A stretch of DNA of 64,000 nucleotides from a virus: IMG/VR virus record IMGVR_UViG_3300049629_001293, positions 34,465-98,464 of that record, one strand, 5' to 3'. Under the pieces are notes generated by a model that had not been told where the DNA came from, ran no database searches, and saw nothing but the letters and a program-made list of their open reading frames with translations. The position numbers and the translations under genes were made by a program. Below are positions 16,774-24,897 of the stretch, one piece after another (the stretch's first letter is position 1; every line of letters begins with the position of its first letter).

Positions 16774-18189
16774 TTAAATTTCTTCTACTTCGACATATAT
16801 TGTGCCATCTTTTTTTGTGACATTCTTAACCTTATGTTTTGCACTTTTTGGTACAACAACTTCGGACACCCACTCATAACCCTCTGGGGTAAGGTTTTGA
16901 ATAGATGCACCCGTTTTATTTATCGCCTTAAGCACAACACGTTGTCCAGCATCACCGGCTCCTCTAAAACCAGCAAATTTTTCGGCAGTCTTGGGATCGG
17001 TAGTCCATGAAGCATGGGCACCTTGATTGTCTAATACCCCATCTTTGTCCCCTTTTAGCCAATTCATAGCTTCATCTTCTGAATCAAAATTCATCCCCCT
17101 CTGTATCTCTCCCTTGTATGGGGTCGAATTTGCAAGATATTTAGAAATTAAATTTGCTCCTACGTTTGGTCTATTTTCTTTTTGTGATCTTCTAATTGCT
17201 TCGGAATTATAAACCCACGATCTGACATATTTAACAGTCGCCTTAGCCTCGCCTTCTGTTATTTCAATTCCTTTCTTCCTGGCCATCTCATAGTATTCTT
17301 GTGGGTTTTTAGGTGTACTTTCATGAGTCCCATCACCAATCAAATTTGTTGGCTCAGGCTTCTTGGTCTCTGGTTCAGGTTTTTTAGTTTCTTCCTTTGG
17401 TTTAGATGCTTCTTTCTTTGGTTTAGATGCTTCTTTCTCTGGAGATTGAGTGGAACTTGGCGCTGTCGTTTTTTGGGATTTTATGTAGTTAGCAACACCA
17501 TCTTTTATTTTTGATAATTGAGTGCCACTAACCCCGGCTTTCGTTGCAGCTTCTTCTAGTTTAAGAACACTAACTCCTGCTTTCTTTGCCAAACCTTCTA
17601 TCTGAGCAATGGAAAGAGTTTTTGCTTTTTCTTTCGTCTGTTTTTCTGCTGGTTTTTTCGTTTCAGCATTAGGATCTGTTTTAGCTGTTTTAGTTACTTC
17701 TGATGCCTTGGGTTTTTCTGTTACTTTGGTTGTTTTTGCATAATCCTTCCCTACTTCCTTTAATTTACTAAGCCTCTCCTGTGAATTACTATCTTCCGTG
17801 CTGGATTTGCAGTTATTCTTAATATTGATACAGGCTTTCCCACAATTATACGCTGTCGGTTTAACACACTGTGGCTTCTTATTACCTCCTATCCCCGCAT
17901 CTACCCGATAGGAGTAGCCACTAGAGAATTCCTCCCAGTCATCTACGCTATCCATCCGTCCTGGGGTGTAAGGTTTAAAAGTGACTGATTGCCCTTTGAT
18001 ATTAAATGAAAAAATACGGGGACGGGTTGCATCCTTGAATTTGCCTTCAAACTCCCCTTGATCATTTACCGAAAAATCCAATATCACCACCGGAGCATTA
18101 TAGGCAAATGGTTGAGACAGAGTTTGGGCGATCGCCAACTTCATCTGTGGCTCGGTTGGCGTGGCATCTTTTCTAGTCGTTGAACTCAT
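16774..18189 (-). CDS. Virion effector-type protein: shared N-domain, Cys motif, ADP-ribosyltransferase
   Basis: 471 residues. The N-domain is at about 10-98, the Cys motif CVKPTAYNCGKACINIKNNC at 108-127, and a Lys/Pro/Glu-rich linker with ASKPK and TKKPEPE repeats at about 150-280. The C-terminal ART-like module (about 281-471) has R364 in GEIQRGMNF, HASWTT at about 392-397 followed by AEKFAG, and a terminal VSEVVV with E443. This is the R-S-E order of ADP-ribosyltransferases, although the residue two before the catalytic Glu is Val instead of Glu or Gln, so target choice or activity may differ from the tandem paralogue. Confidence 0.72.
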   Translation of the reverse strand: MSSTTRKDATPTEPQMKLAIAQTLSQPFAYNAPVVILDFSVNDQGEFEGKFKDATRPRIFSFNIKGQSVTFKPYTPGRMDSVDDWEEFSSGYSYRVDAGIGGNKKPQCVKPTAYNCGKACINIKNNCKSSTEDSNSQERLSKLKEVGKDYAKTTKVTEKPKASEVTKTAKTDPNAETKKPAEKQTKEKAKTLSIAQIEGLAKKAGVSVLKLEEAATKAGVSGTQLSKIKDGVANYIKSQKTTAPSSTQSPEKEASKPKKEASKPKEETKKPEPETKKPEPTNLIGDGTHESTPKNPQEYYEMARKKGIEITEGEAKATVKYVRSWVYNSEAIRRSQKENRPNVGANLISKYLANSTPYKGEIQRGMNFDSEDEAMNWLKGDKDGVLDNQGAHASWTTDPKTAEKFAGFRGAGDAGQRVVLKAINKTGASIQNLTPEGYEWVSEVVVPKSAKHKVKNVTKKDGTIYVEVEEI

Positions 18190-18200
18190 GGTTAAATCTC

Positions 18201-20150
18201 CTATACTTCCTCAGCTTCAACAATAATCCGTCCGTTTTCTTCCTTGACACTTTTAACTCGATGGCGAGTGTCTTTTAGCACCATAACTTCGTCTTCTTCT
18301 TTGATCCTGCTCAAATTCCTAATAGACACACCTGATTTATTAATGGTTTTAATGACGACGGGATACCTTTTTTCCTCAATAAAGAAATCGTCCGAAAAAT
18401 TCTTTGCTGTTTTAAGGCTAGATGACCAAGAGGCGTGAGCACCTTGATTATCTAGCACCCCATCCTTGTCGCCTTTAGTCCAGTTTAAAGCCTCCTCTTT
18501 GGTTGCAAAATGAATCCCTCGGTAAACTTCGCCTTCGTATGGGGTTGAGTTCCTGACATAATTAGAAATCCGATTGGCATCCTCGTTTTCTTCCCCTGCT
18601 TTTTGATCGACTCGGATGTCAGTGGCATCCCTTGTCCATTTATAGATGGCTGTAGTGGTGGCTGCTGCCTCCTTCTTAGAAATATTTACTCCTGCTTTTT
18701 CCAGTGCTTCACGATACTCATCGGGGGTTGAGGGCATGGATTCGTGGTCGCCCTTCCCTACTAAATTAAGGTTTTTAGGTTTTTCTTCGGGTTGTTTAAC
18801 CGCCTTTTCCTCGGATTCTTTTTGGGTTTTAGTTATTTCTGGTGATGGTTCAGGCATTTTCTTTTCCTTGTTAGGAGAAACTTCTTCTGTCTCAACGATC
18901 AAAACACCATCTTCGTACACAACCTTTTTAACCCGATGGCGAGTGTCTTTGATGACCACTACCTCATCTTCCGTATCAAAGGTGCTTAAATTTTTGATAG
19001 AGGCACCTGACTTATTAATTGTTTTGATAATGATAGGTTGTGATGTCTCATCGAACGCATTGTCAACAGCAAATTCTCTCGCTTTATCCCAATTAGAAGT
19101 CCAAGATGCGTGGGCATTTTGATTGTCCAATATTCCGTCTTTGTCTCCTTTTGCCCACTCCAGTGCTTCTTCTGTTGATTCAAGGGAGATACCTCGGTAG
19201 ATTTCACCTTTGAATGGCGTTGAACTCTTGACGTAATCAGTGATCCGGTCGGCAACGAGGCTGTATTTCCCTGCTTTTTGAGATTCTCTAATATAAGAGG
19301 CATCTTCTGTCCACTCTTTAACGGCTCCGGTAATCTTTATAGCATCGTCATAAGAGATGGGATTACCCGATGCTTTCATTGCTTCAAAGTACCCGTATGC
19401 GTCGCCAGGAACGGACTCATGATCCCCCTTCCCTACTAAATTAAGAGGCTTGGGTTCGTTTTCAGGTTCTTTAAGGGTTTCTGTTTGATCTTCACTCTTT
19501 ACAGCTATTTTAGCAGCTTTCTTCCCTTCTTCAAAGTCAGATTCTTTCCCTTTTTTGCTAGGGGGAATTTCCTTTATTGTTTCTGGGATTTTATCTATTT
19601 CTGGTGGTTTTTCTACCTCTTTCTTGGTTTTTGTAGTTGATTTAGGATTGGATTTCTTGGCTTCTTTAGCGTAATCAATACCAGCAGCTTTCAATTTCTC
19701 TAAACGATCCTTTGACTGAGCGTCATCGGGGTTTGATTTACAATTATTATTAATATTTATACAGGCTTTCCCGCAATTATATGCGGTGGGTTTAACGCAT
19801 TGGGGTTTCTTTTTGTCTCCTGCCTTGCCTTTTGCTTTAGCCGTTTTAGCCTTGGCATCAAAACGGAAGGAATAGCCTAATGAGAACTCCTCCCATTGTT
19901 CTACTGCATCGCCCGAATCCATCCGTCCTGGGGTATAAGGTTTGAAGTTAACGGTATTTCCATCTAACTCAAAATCAAACACCCTCGGACGGGCAGAATC
20001 CTTAAATCTCCCAGATATTTTACCCGTGTCATCTACCTTAAAGTCCAGCACGTCCACTGGGGCGTTATAGGCAAAAGGAAGAGCAAGAGTCTGGGCGATC
20101 GCTGCTTGCATTTGTACTTTTGTTGGGGCTGTTTTAGTCTCTATGCTCAT
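18201..20150 (-). CDS. Virion effector-type protein with two tandem ADP-ribosyltransferase domains
   Basis: 649 residues. N-domain about 8-98; Cys motif at 118-137; linker to about 235. Two homologous ART modules follow, each opening LNLVGKGDHES. ART1 has R319 in EIYRGI, ASWTS at 348-352 and E394-D-E396. ART2 has R544 in EVYRGI, ASWSS at 573-577 and E619-D-E621. Both keep the Arg, Ser/Thr and ExE signature expected for mono-ADP-ribosylation from NAD+. By analogy with T4 Alt and ModA/ModB, injected enzymes of this kind could modify host RNA polymerase or translation factors; the targets are unknown. Confidence 0.78.
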   Translation of the reverse strand: MSIETKTAPTKVQMQAAIAQTLALPFAYNAPVDVLDFKVDDTGKISGRFKDSARPRVFDFELDGNTVNFKPYTPGRMDSGDAVEQWEEFSLGYSFRFDAKAKTAKAKGKAGDKKKPQCVKPTAYNCGKACININNNCKSNPDDAQSKDRLEKLKAAGIDYAKEAKKSNPKSTTKTKKEVEKPPEIDKIPETIKEIPPSKKGKESDFEEGKKAAKIAVKSEDQTETLKEPENEPKPLNLVGKGDHESVPGDAYGYFEAMKASGNPISYDDAIKITGAVKEWTEDASYIRESQKAGKYSLVADRITDYVKSSTPFKGEIYRGISLESTEEALEWAKGDKDGILDNQNAHASWTSNWDKAREFAVDNAFDETSQPIIIKTINKSGASIKNLSTFDTEDEVVVIKDTRHRVKKVVYEDGVLIVETEEVSPNKEKKMPEPSPEITKTQKESEEKAVKQPEEKPKNLNLVGKGDHESMPSTPDEYREALEKAGVNISKKEAAATTTAIYKWTRDATDIRVDQKAGEENEDANRISNYVRNSTPYEGEVYRGIHFATKEEALNWTKGDKDGVLDNQGAHASWSSSLKTAKNFSDDFFIEEKRYPVVIKTINKSGVSIRNLSRIKEEDEVMVLKDTRHRVKSVKEENGRIIVEAEEV

Positions 20151-20251
20151 GTTTTTGCTCTTCCTTTTGCTTTAGAAGTATTTATACAAGAATTGCCGCA
20201 ATCGCAAGAAGTGGGTTTAACACATTTAGGTTTTTCGCTTTTGACCCACAT
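20147..20251 (-). CDS. Mini Cys-motif protein, 34 aa
   Basis: A short ORF between two island genes reads MWVKSEKPKCVKPTSCDCGN, then SCINTSKAKGRAKT. It is the Cys motif alone, with C10, C18 and C22 kept and the fourth Cys lost. It starts one base after the upstream gene's TAG and its TGA overlaps the next ATG (ATGA). The clean coupling argues for translation, while the missing fourth Cys argues for a remnant. Either it is a stand-alone motif peptide or the stub of a deleted island member. Confidence 0.55.
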   Translation of the reverse strand: MWVKSEKPKCVKPTSCDCGNSCINTSKAKGRAKT

Positions 20252-20252
20252 A

Positions 20253-21611
20253 CTATTTAGTTACTTGAGCAAAAGACCTCATTTTGCCCGCCGCGTTTTG
20301 GATTCCGTCGCCATATCTTTTATTGATATCAGAACCAGGAGGATATTCCCCTCTGCCTACGCCATTAAGAGTAAACAAATCATTCTCGTGTAAGTCAAGC
20401 ATGGCTCTATTAAAATCACCCCGACCAACCTTATCCCCCATTGCGTCACGGATCTTGTATATAGGGACAAGACCTCCATGATTCCCTTCTTTGTCTATGT
20501 CTTTCAATAGTGTAGATATCTCTTTCTGTATTTCTTTTTGATCAGACATCTGCCCTGGTTTGCGCTTAAATTCTTGTTTTGCTTTTTCAATAGCTTTTGT
20601 GTCTTTTATAACAAAAGATTGACGATTCCTGTTGAACATATCGGTAATTCCGTCCGAAGGATCAAATTGTCCGTCTGGATTCATATCCTCTTTTTTTAAC
20701 GTTCCAGTTTCTAGTTCGATTCCCTCGTCATCTGTACCTGCCTTTAGTGTCCATTTATCAAAGTCTTCTTTACTCACCCTGTCTTTTAATTCATGTCTCA
20801 TTTGTGCTATGTTTACTCGATCTCCTTGTCCTAACTCAAACGCAACCCTAGCTGCTTCTTTGACAATCTCCTTTTTAAAGGTGTCATAATCCTTTATTGG
20901 TTCGTCACTATAAAAGGGATTTGCCTTGGATTTAGGACTAGATTTAGCTTTGGGTTTAACTTCGGGCTTTGGCTCGATCTTGGCTTCTGGTTCTGCCGTT
21001 TTCTTTGTTGCCAATTTTTGACCAGTAGGCTTTTTACTCTCTGCTTTAGGCTTGGTTTGGGGCTTTTCTACAGTCGTTTTTGCTGTTTTCGCGTAATCTT
21101 TCCCAATTCCTTCTAACTTTTTAAGCCTGTCTTTTATTGTGGGATCATTGGTTTTGATTTTGCAGGTTTTCATGATGTTGATGCAAGCTGCACCACAATT
21201 GTAAGCTGTCGGCTTAACGCATTGAGGCTTTTTTTTGCCACCTACTCCCGCATCAACACGGAAGCCATACCCTGCTGAAAATGCCTCCCATTCTTGGACA
21301 TCTTCCTCTGATTCTAAGCTGTCCATTTTGCCAGGTTTATAAGGCTTATAGGCTACGGACTCCCCATCTAGGGTAAAGGAAAACACCCGTGGACGTGCCG
21401 CATCTTTAAATACTCCGGTAATATTGCCATTCTCGGCAACATCAAATTTAAGCACAACAACTGGGGCGTTATAAACAAAATCCATTGACAAGGTTTGGGC
21501 AATAAGTAACCTCATTTGAGCTTCGGTTGGTGCAGTACCTCCGCCACCATCCCCAACTAATACTTCATCTTCGTCAACACGGAACAAAGAACTTGGTTTT
21601 GTTTTTAACAT
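20253..21611 (-). CDS. Virion effector-type protein: shared N-domain, Cys motif, possible winged-helix module
   Basis: 452 residues. A 25-residue Gly-rich leader precedes the N-domain (about 27-120); the Cys motif is at 131-150 and a Lys/Pro-rich linker runs to about 235. The C-terminal ~215 residues contain two similar helix-helix-turn-strand units (VNIAQMRHELKDRVSKEDFD and VPIYKIRDAMGDKVGRGDFN), each followed by a hydrophobic strand, which resembles paired winged helices. No catalytic motif is visible, so it may act by binding DNA or a host protein. It is the first gene of the 12.5-21.6 kb operon. Confidence 0.65.
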   Translation of the reverse strand: MLKTKPSSLFRVDEDEVLVGDGGGGTAPTEAQMRLLIAQTLSMDFVYNAPVVVLKFDVAENGNITGVFKDAARPRVFSFTLDGESVAYKPYKPGKMDSLESEEDVQEWEAFSAGYGFRVDAGVGGKKKPQCVKPTAYNCGAACINIMKTCKIKTNDPTIKDRLKKLEGIGKDYAKTAKTTVEKPQTKPKAESKKPTGQKLATKKTAEPEAKIEPKPEVKPKAKSSPKSKANPFYSDEPIKDYDTFKKEIVKEAARVAFELGQGDRVNIAQMRHELKDRVSKEDFDKWTLKAGTDDEGIELETGTLKKEDMNPDGQFDPSDGITDMFNRNRQSFVIKDTKAIEKAKQEFKRKPGQMSDQKEIQKEISTLLKDIDKEGNHGGLVPIYKIRDAMGDKVGRGDFNRAMLDLHENDLFTLNGVGRGEYPPGSDINKRYGDGIQNAAGKMRSFAQVTK

Positions 21612-21630
21612 GATTTTACCTTTTATAAAT

Positions 21631-21702
21631 AGAAACCTTGTGAGTTAATCACAAGTAAAAACCTTGTGAGTCAATCACAAGTAAAAACCTTGTGAGCTAA
21701 TC
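21631..21702 (-). repeat. 26-bp tandem repeats with internal hairpins
   Basis: A 26-bp unit repeats with exact 26-bp period for about 2.7 copies. Each full unit contains the inverted repeat CTTGTGA / TCACAAG around a 5-base loop. The array covers the last codons of the gene at 21675-22094 and the leader of the effector operon starting at 21611. It could be a transcription-attenuation or protein-binding array controlling the switch from head genes to effectors. Confidence 0.75.
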
Positions 21703-22094
21703 TTCTCAACTAACTCCATGTCCCACGTTACGATATTTTTAGTTAGTGAGACTAAGTTACAAACAACTCCATCGGGAGGGTAAAATGTGGTGTCTGCTCC
21801 GACAATATAGTCAACCCCCTCACCCTTCAATTGTTCTTCTAAATAACGCCGTGAAATCCCTTTGACGGAATAGGATTTAGTTATTCCCTCCACTGAGCTT
21901 AGATTTTCAATCCCTTCCTTACTTGGGAATTGATCTTGAATAACCGGAGATGGGGTAATCTCCAGATACTCGTAATCATTGCCCAATCTTGTGCGAACGA
22001 CAAGGCTTCGAATATTGGGATTGCCAAATCCCCCCGCGAGAGGGGAGATCCGGTCTCTTAGGGCTATCATTTGCTCAACAAAGGATTGACTCAT
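21675..22094 (-). CDS. Putative head-tail joining protein, 139 aa
   Basis: Not recognised at family level. It has an N-terminal helix (MSQSFVEQMIALRDRISPLA), then beta strands (SLVVRTRLGNDYEYLEITPS) and a mixed C-terminus (VDYIVGADTTFYPPDGVVCN). It lies directly downstream of the DUF4054 connector gene and is coupled to the small gene at 22091 by ATGA, the usual place for neck or tail-terminator proteins. The assignment rests on context. Confidence 0.5.
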   Translation of the reverse strand: MSQSFVEQMIALRDRISPLAGGFGNPNIRSLVVRTRLGNDYEYLEITPSPVIQDQFPSKEGIENLSSVEGITKSYSVKGISRRYLEEQLKGEGVDYIVGADTTFYPPDGVVCNLVSLTKNIVTWDMELVEKISSQGFYL

Positions 22095-22276
22095 TTCTTC
22101 TCTTTGGGAGTATAAGCAGCCTGTGGGTGGTCTGGCTTGTCTAACTTCTTATTGATTTCCTGTAACTCAACATAAATTGCTGCCATTGCTTGCAGTTCTG
22201 GCGAGGCGGGAGCCGCTATTCCAGCAGAAGTAACTCGACCATTATCAACGGTGAAATCAGGGAACTGTACTTTCAT
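22091..22276 (-). CDS. Small structural-cluster protein, 61 aa
   Basis: The start is placed at the ATG at 22274-22276, which overlaps the preceding TGA by ATGA; a longer upstream ORF would lie inside the DUF4054 gene. The product opens MKVQFPDFTVDNGRVTSAGI, then AAPASPELQAMAAIYVELQE and a charged C-terminus. Not recognised. It could be a small neck or head-completion component given its location between connector genes. Confidence 0.55.
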   Translation of the reverse strand: MKVQFPDFTVDNGRVTSAGIAAPASPELQAMAAIYVELQEINKKLDKPDHPQAAYTPKEKK

Positions 22277-22608
22277 AAAACTAAAATAGGGGGAGTGAAG
22301 ATAGTATTGCGGAGGTGGATATATTGCCTCCCGTAAGTTGTCAAAGACCAATCGTTCTCGGAGCCAGAAGGGGTAGAACTTCCTGGCCCGGATGCGATTC
22401 CCGTGACACTAGAGGCAATATCCGCCTGTTGAAACCAATCAATGCTGATTCGATGGGCAGCAATCAACATAATTCCATCCGTTCTCTTGGGATCAGCCCA
22501 ACCAGCACAGTAATTATTCTCGGCAAAGTTTAAACTGTATTGAATCACAGAAGATTCGACTACAGCGAACTGAGGATAAACCGCTAAAAAATCGGAAGGG
22601 AGAACCAT
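22273..22608 (-). CDS. DUF4054-type head-tail connector protein
   Basis: 111 residues. Opening SDFLAVYPQFAVVESSVIQY, then NFAENNYCAGWADPKRTDGI, IMLIAAHRIS, a Gly/Ser segment (SGPGSSTPSGSENDWSL) and LTTYGRQYIHLRNT follow the DUF4054 pattern of small phage proteins encoded just after the major capsid gene. Proteins of this type form the ring between portal and tail. It overlaps the next gene by four bases. The C-terminus (IFTPPILVL) is short. Confidence 0.8.
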   Translation of the reverse strand: MVLPSDFLAVYPQFAVVESSVIQYSLNFAENNYCAGWADPKRTDGIMLIAAHRISIDWFQQADIASSVTGIASGPGSSTPSGSENDWSLTTYGRQYIHLRNTIFTPPILVL

Positions 22609-22611
22609 TTA

Positions 22612-23091
22612 TTACCCACGGATGTTCATAGTATTAACCGATTTGATATTCTTGACTTGCTCCGCTATTGCCTTAGAAATAGCGGGACGATCTTCTCTTT
22701 TCTCGGATCGTTCTAGCCAATCAATATCACTAGAATTGCGAATTAGATCTAGGGCATCTTTTTCAATATAATCAAGGGTTGTTTCAGTAGGAAACTTCCC
22801 TTCCTCTAGGGTGGGAGAGATTACTCTGAATGCTCCGCAATTAACAAGTTGCAATCCGAGGGGATGCCGAACAATATAGTCATAGTCCTCGTCGGGAAGC
22901 TCCAAATTAGTCCCAGGCAGAATCCAACTCCCCCGTGTTTCCACCGCATCCAACGAGGTTTTTTTGGTTCCCCCACGAGTAATAGGACGGGAGAAACGGA
23001 TCGGCGAAGTGATAGCCTCCACTGATATTCCATAGGGAATGCGTGGATTATGAGGATTTAGCTTTGGGTCAAAGATGATAGTTTTAGACAT
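22612..23091 (-). CDS. Hypothetical head protein, 159 aa
   Basis: Not recognised. An N-terminal extended region (IIFDPKLNPHNPRIPYGISV) precedes mixed strands (GSWILPGTNLELPDEDYDYI) and a C-terminal helix (ISKAIAEQVKNIKSVN). It lies two bases after the major capsid gene and three before the connector, in the tight head operon. A capsid-associated or head-completion role is inferred only from that position. Confidence 0.55.
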   Translation of the reverse strand: MSKTIIFDPKLNPHNPRIPYGISVEAITSPIRFSRPITRGGTKKTSLDAVETRGSWILPGTNLELPDEDYDYIVRHPLGLQLVNCGAFRVISPTLEEGKFPTETTLDYIEKDALDLIRNSSDIDWLERSEKREDRPAISKAIAEQVKNIKSVNTMNIRG

Positions 23092-23093
23092 TT

Positions 23094-24047
23094 TTATTCG
23101 GGTAATACTACAATGTGCATGGAGAATGGGCGTTTGAGGTCAATTCCCCCAAACTTAAACTTGGCACCACGCCAGAAAGAATCAACACCAATGGGACGAG
23201 TATCAGTCCACTTTAATGGTTGATAAATCTTAGCAGAGACTTTTTTGGGATCTCGACGGAAAGCCTGAATAAAGCGGGTAGGAGCCAAACCAATCGACTC
23301 TAAATATTCGGGAGCCATCTCGGACACCACACCGACTTCTTTGATGTTGGAGTTGACTTTTAAGAAGTGTTCTAACACCGTGCGATCTAAGGCAGATGTA
23401 CCAATTTGAATGATATCCGAGGAGAGGTGTTCGTAAGTTTCCGAATCCATCAGCAAAGTGTCAGGCTTCTCTCGGTTATTGGTCAACCGAGTCGGGGCAT
23501 TCACACAATCATTCAACACACTCAGCTTTTGTTGAGATGTTGCAGACCCGTTTAAAGGGAAGGGAGCATAAGACCGCAGGGCTTGGGGGTGATTCAAAAA
23601 ACCTGGCATCCCTGTTTCTAAATCTCCGTTTGCCACCAACTGATTGATTTTTTGTTGTGCGGCTTCTTGAATTGTCCAGATTTTGTCCTCCTCAATGCTC
23701 TCGCCCATTCGACTGACAGCCGCGATATCATCCTCGGAAACGCTATAACCTTGTCCCCATTTATGGATCGGCATCTTCATCTCGCCATAGACCAGTTCCA
23801 CTTCGGGAAGGTCTGTGGTGTAGTTTCGGATTAATTTGAACTGCCCGACGTGACGGAGCCACCGATATCCCCAGGTTTTTGCCCAGGGCTTGTTTTGGAT
23901 GTTGAGAGGGCAAATGACTCCAGCAGCGAAAGGATAGTCCGCAAGATCGAACTCCTTATCTACTTGAGCTTCTAAGTCCATCAGGGTGCCAAAGAACGTC
24001 CCGATTTCATCAGCATCCAACCTTGTAGTCCCGGAAAAGTTCATCAT
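23094..24047 (-). CDS. Major capsid protein (DUF2184-type)
   Basis: 317 residues. N-terminal arm FFGTLMDLEAQVDKEFDLAD, then FAAGVICPLNIQNKPWAKTW, EVELVYGEMKMPIHKWGQGY, a DTLLMDSETYEHL segment and the end GAKFKFGGIDLKRPFSMHIV. This order resembles the DUF2184 group of HK97-fold capsid proteins. Size and location after the decoration-protein and protease genes fit. No N-terminal scaffolding region is present; the acidic C-terminal part of the protease at 24897-26432 may supply that role. Confidence 0.75.
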   Translation of the reverse strand: MMNFSGTTRLDADEIGTFFGTLMDLEAQVDKEFDLADYPFAAGVICPLNIQNKPWAKTWGYRWLRHVGQFKLIRNYTTDLPEVELVYGEMKMPIHKWGQGYSVSEDDIAAVSRMGESIEEDKIWTIQEAAQQKINQLVANGDLETGMPGFLNHPQALRSYAPFPLNGSATSQQKLSVLNDCVNAPTRLTNNREKPDTLLMDSETYEHLSSDIIQIGTSALDRTVLEHFLKVNSNIKEVGVVSEMAPEYLESIGLAPTRFIQAFRRDPKKVSAKIYQPLKWTDTRPIGVDSFWRGAKFKFGGIDLKRPFSMHIVVLPE

Positions 24048-24066
24048 AGTTTAAGTTCTTTCTATA

Positions 24067-24897
24067 TTAAGGAACATTGAAGCCGATTAAAACGCACACC
24101 GCGCCAGTGCTAGTGACCACAGGGGAACATTTGAACTCAGCCTTCGCGGAGATATTAATTGTACCACTTGTCACTTTTGTTGCTTTCCCCTCGTGTCCCG
24201 CAGCAACAGAGACGTAGACGGCATCATTGATTGTGATATCCGTCTCAACACATTCAACCCAGATCCCTGACGATTCCCCTGTCCGGTCAACCACGTCCAT
24301 CACATCCTGATAGGGGTAAGTTGTCCCACTATAGTTTGCACCTTGATAAATCAAAGGTTGCATTTCGATGTCTTTGACGATTCGAGTAATCCCTAAGATT
24401 ACGTCAGTGGTAGCAGTAGGAAGTCCTGCAACTTTGGGGTCGGTTTCGGTGTTTGCTCTGGCAACAAACCGACCGAATGGTACGGGGAGAGGAATAATCA
24501 TCGCCGTGGTTACAGTTGCCGTTAAACTAGCACCAGTAACTACCAGGATGTTCTCGATACCATATTCCAGTGCCGTGAATAGCACGTTATTCCCACTAAC
24601 ACTTGCAATCCCCCGTCGCCCAAAAGCAGGGTTTACTCGGATTGCATTCAATAAACCAGCTTGCAGTTCCGCTTGAGTGGCACTAGCATCGGTTGTAAAA
24701 CGTGCCGTGCCTAGTCCGTTGTTTAACCTGACGGTATATACAGTGCTAGAAGCAGGGGAGGCAGGAATCGCCAGAGTCCAGACCTCTTTAACAGCATTCT
24801 TTATAGAAACAAGGGCTTTGACTCTCGGAAAATTAATAGATCCCTCGCCCATGCCAGGAGTCGCCCGATCAAATTGAAGATTGTAGTTGTACCGCAT
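24067..24897 (-). CDS. Capsid cement/decoration-like structural protein
   Basis: 276 residues, beta-rich and Ala/Thr/Val-rich. The N-terminus (MRYNYNLQFDRATPGMGEGS) and the C-terminal half (TDVILGITRIVKDIEMQPLI, INDAVYVSVAAGHEGKATKV) resemble the Gp24-type structural cement proteins found next to DUF2184 capsid genes. Residues about 40-135 look like an inserted immunoglobulin-like module similar to one in the protein at 33716-34372. It overlaps the protease gene by one base (TAATG). Confidence 0.65.
   Translation of the reverse strand: MRYNYNLQFDRATPGMGEGSINFPRVKALVSIKNAVKEVWTLAIPASPASSTVYTVRLNNGLGTARFTTDASATQAELQAGLLNAIRVNPAFGRRGIASVSGNNVLFTALEYGIENILVVTGASLTATVTTAMIIPLPVPFGRFVARANTETDPKVAGLPTATTDVILGITRIVKDIEMQPLIYQGANYSGTTYPYQDVMDVVDRTGESSGIWVECVETDITINDAVYVSVAAGHEGKATKVTSGTINISAKAEFKCSPVVTSTGAVCVLIGFNVP

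Noticed and set aside
22277-22351. Longer N-terminus for the small gene at 22091
   Set aside because: It would lie wholly inside the DUF4054 gene; the ATGA-coupled ATG at 22276 is the sensible start.
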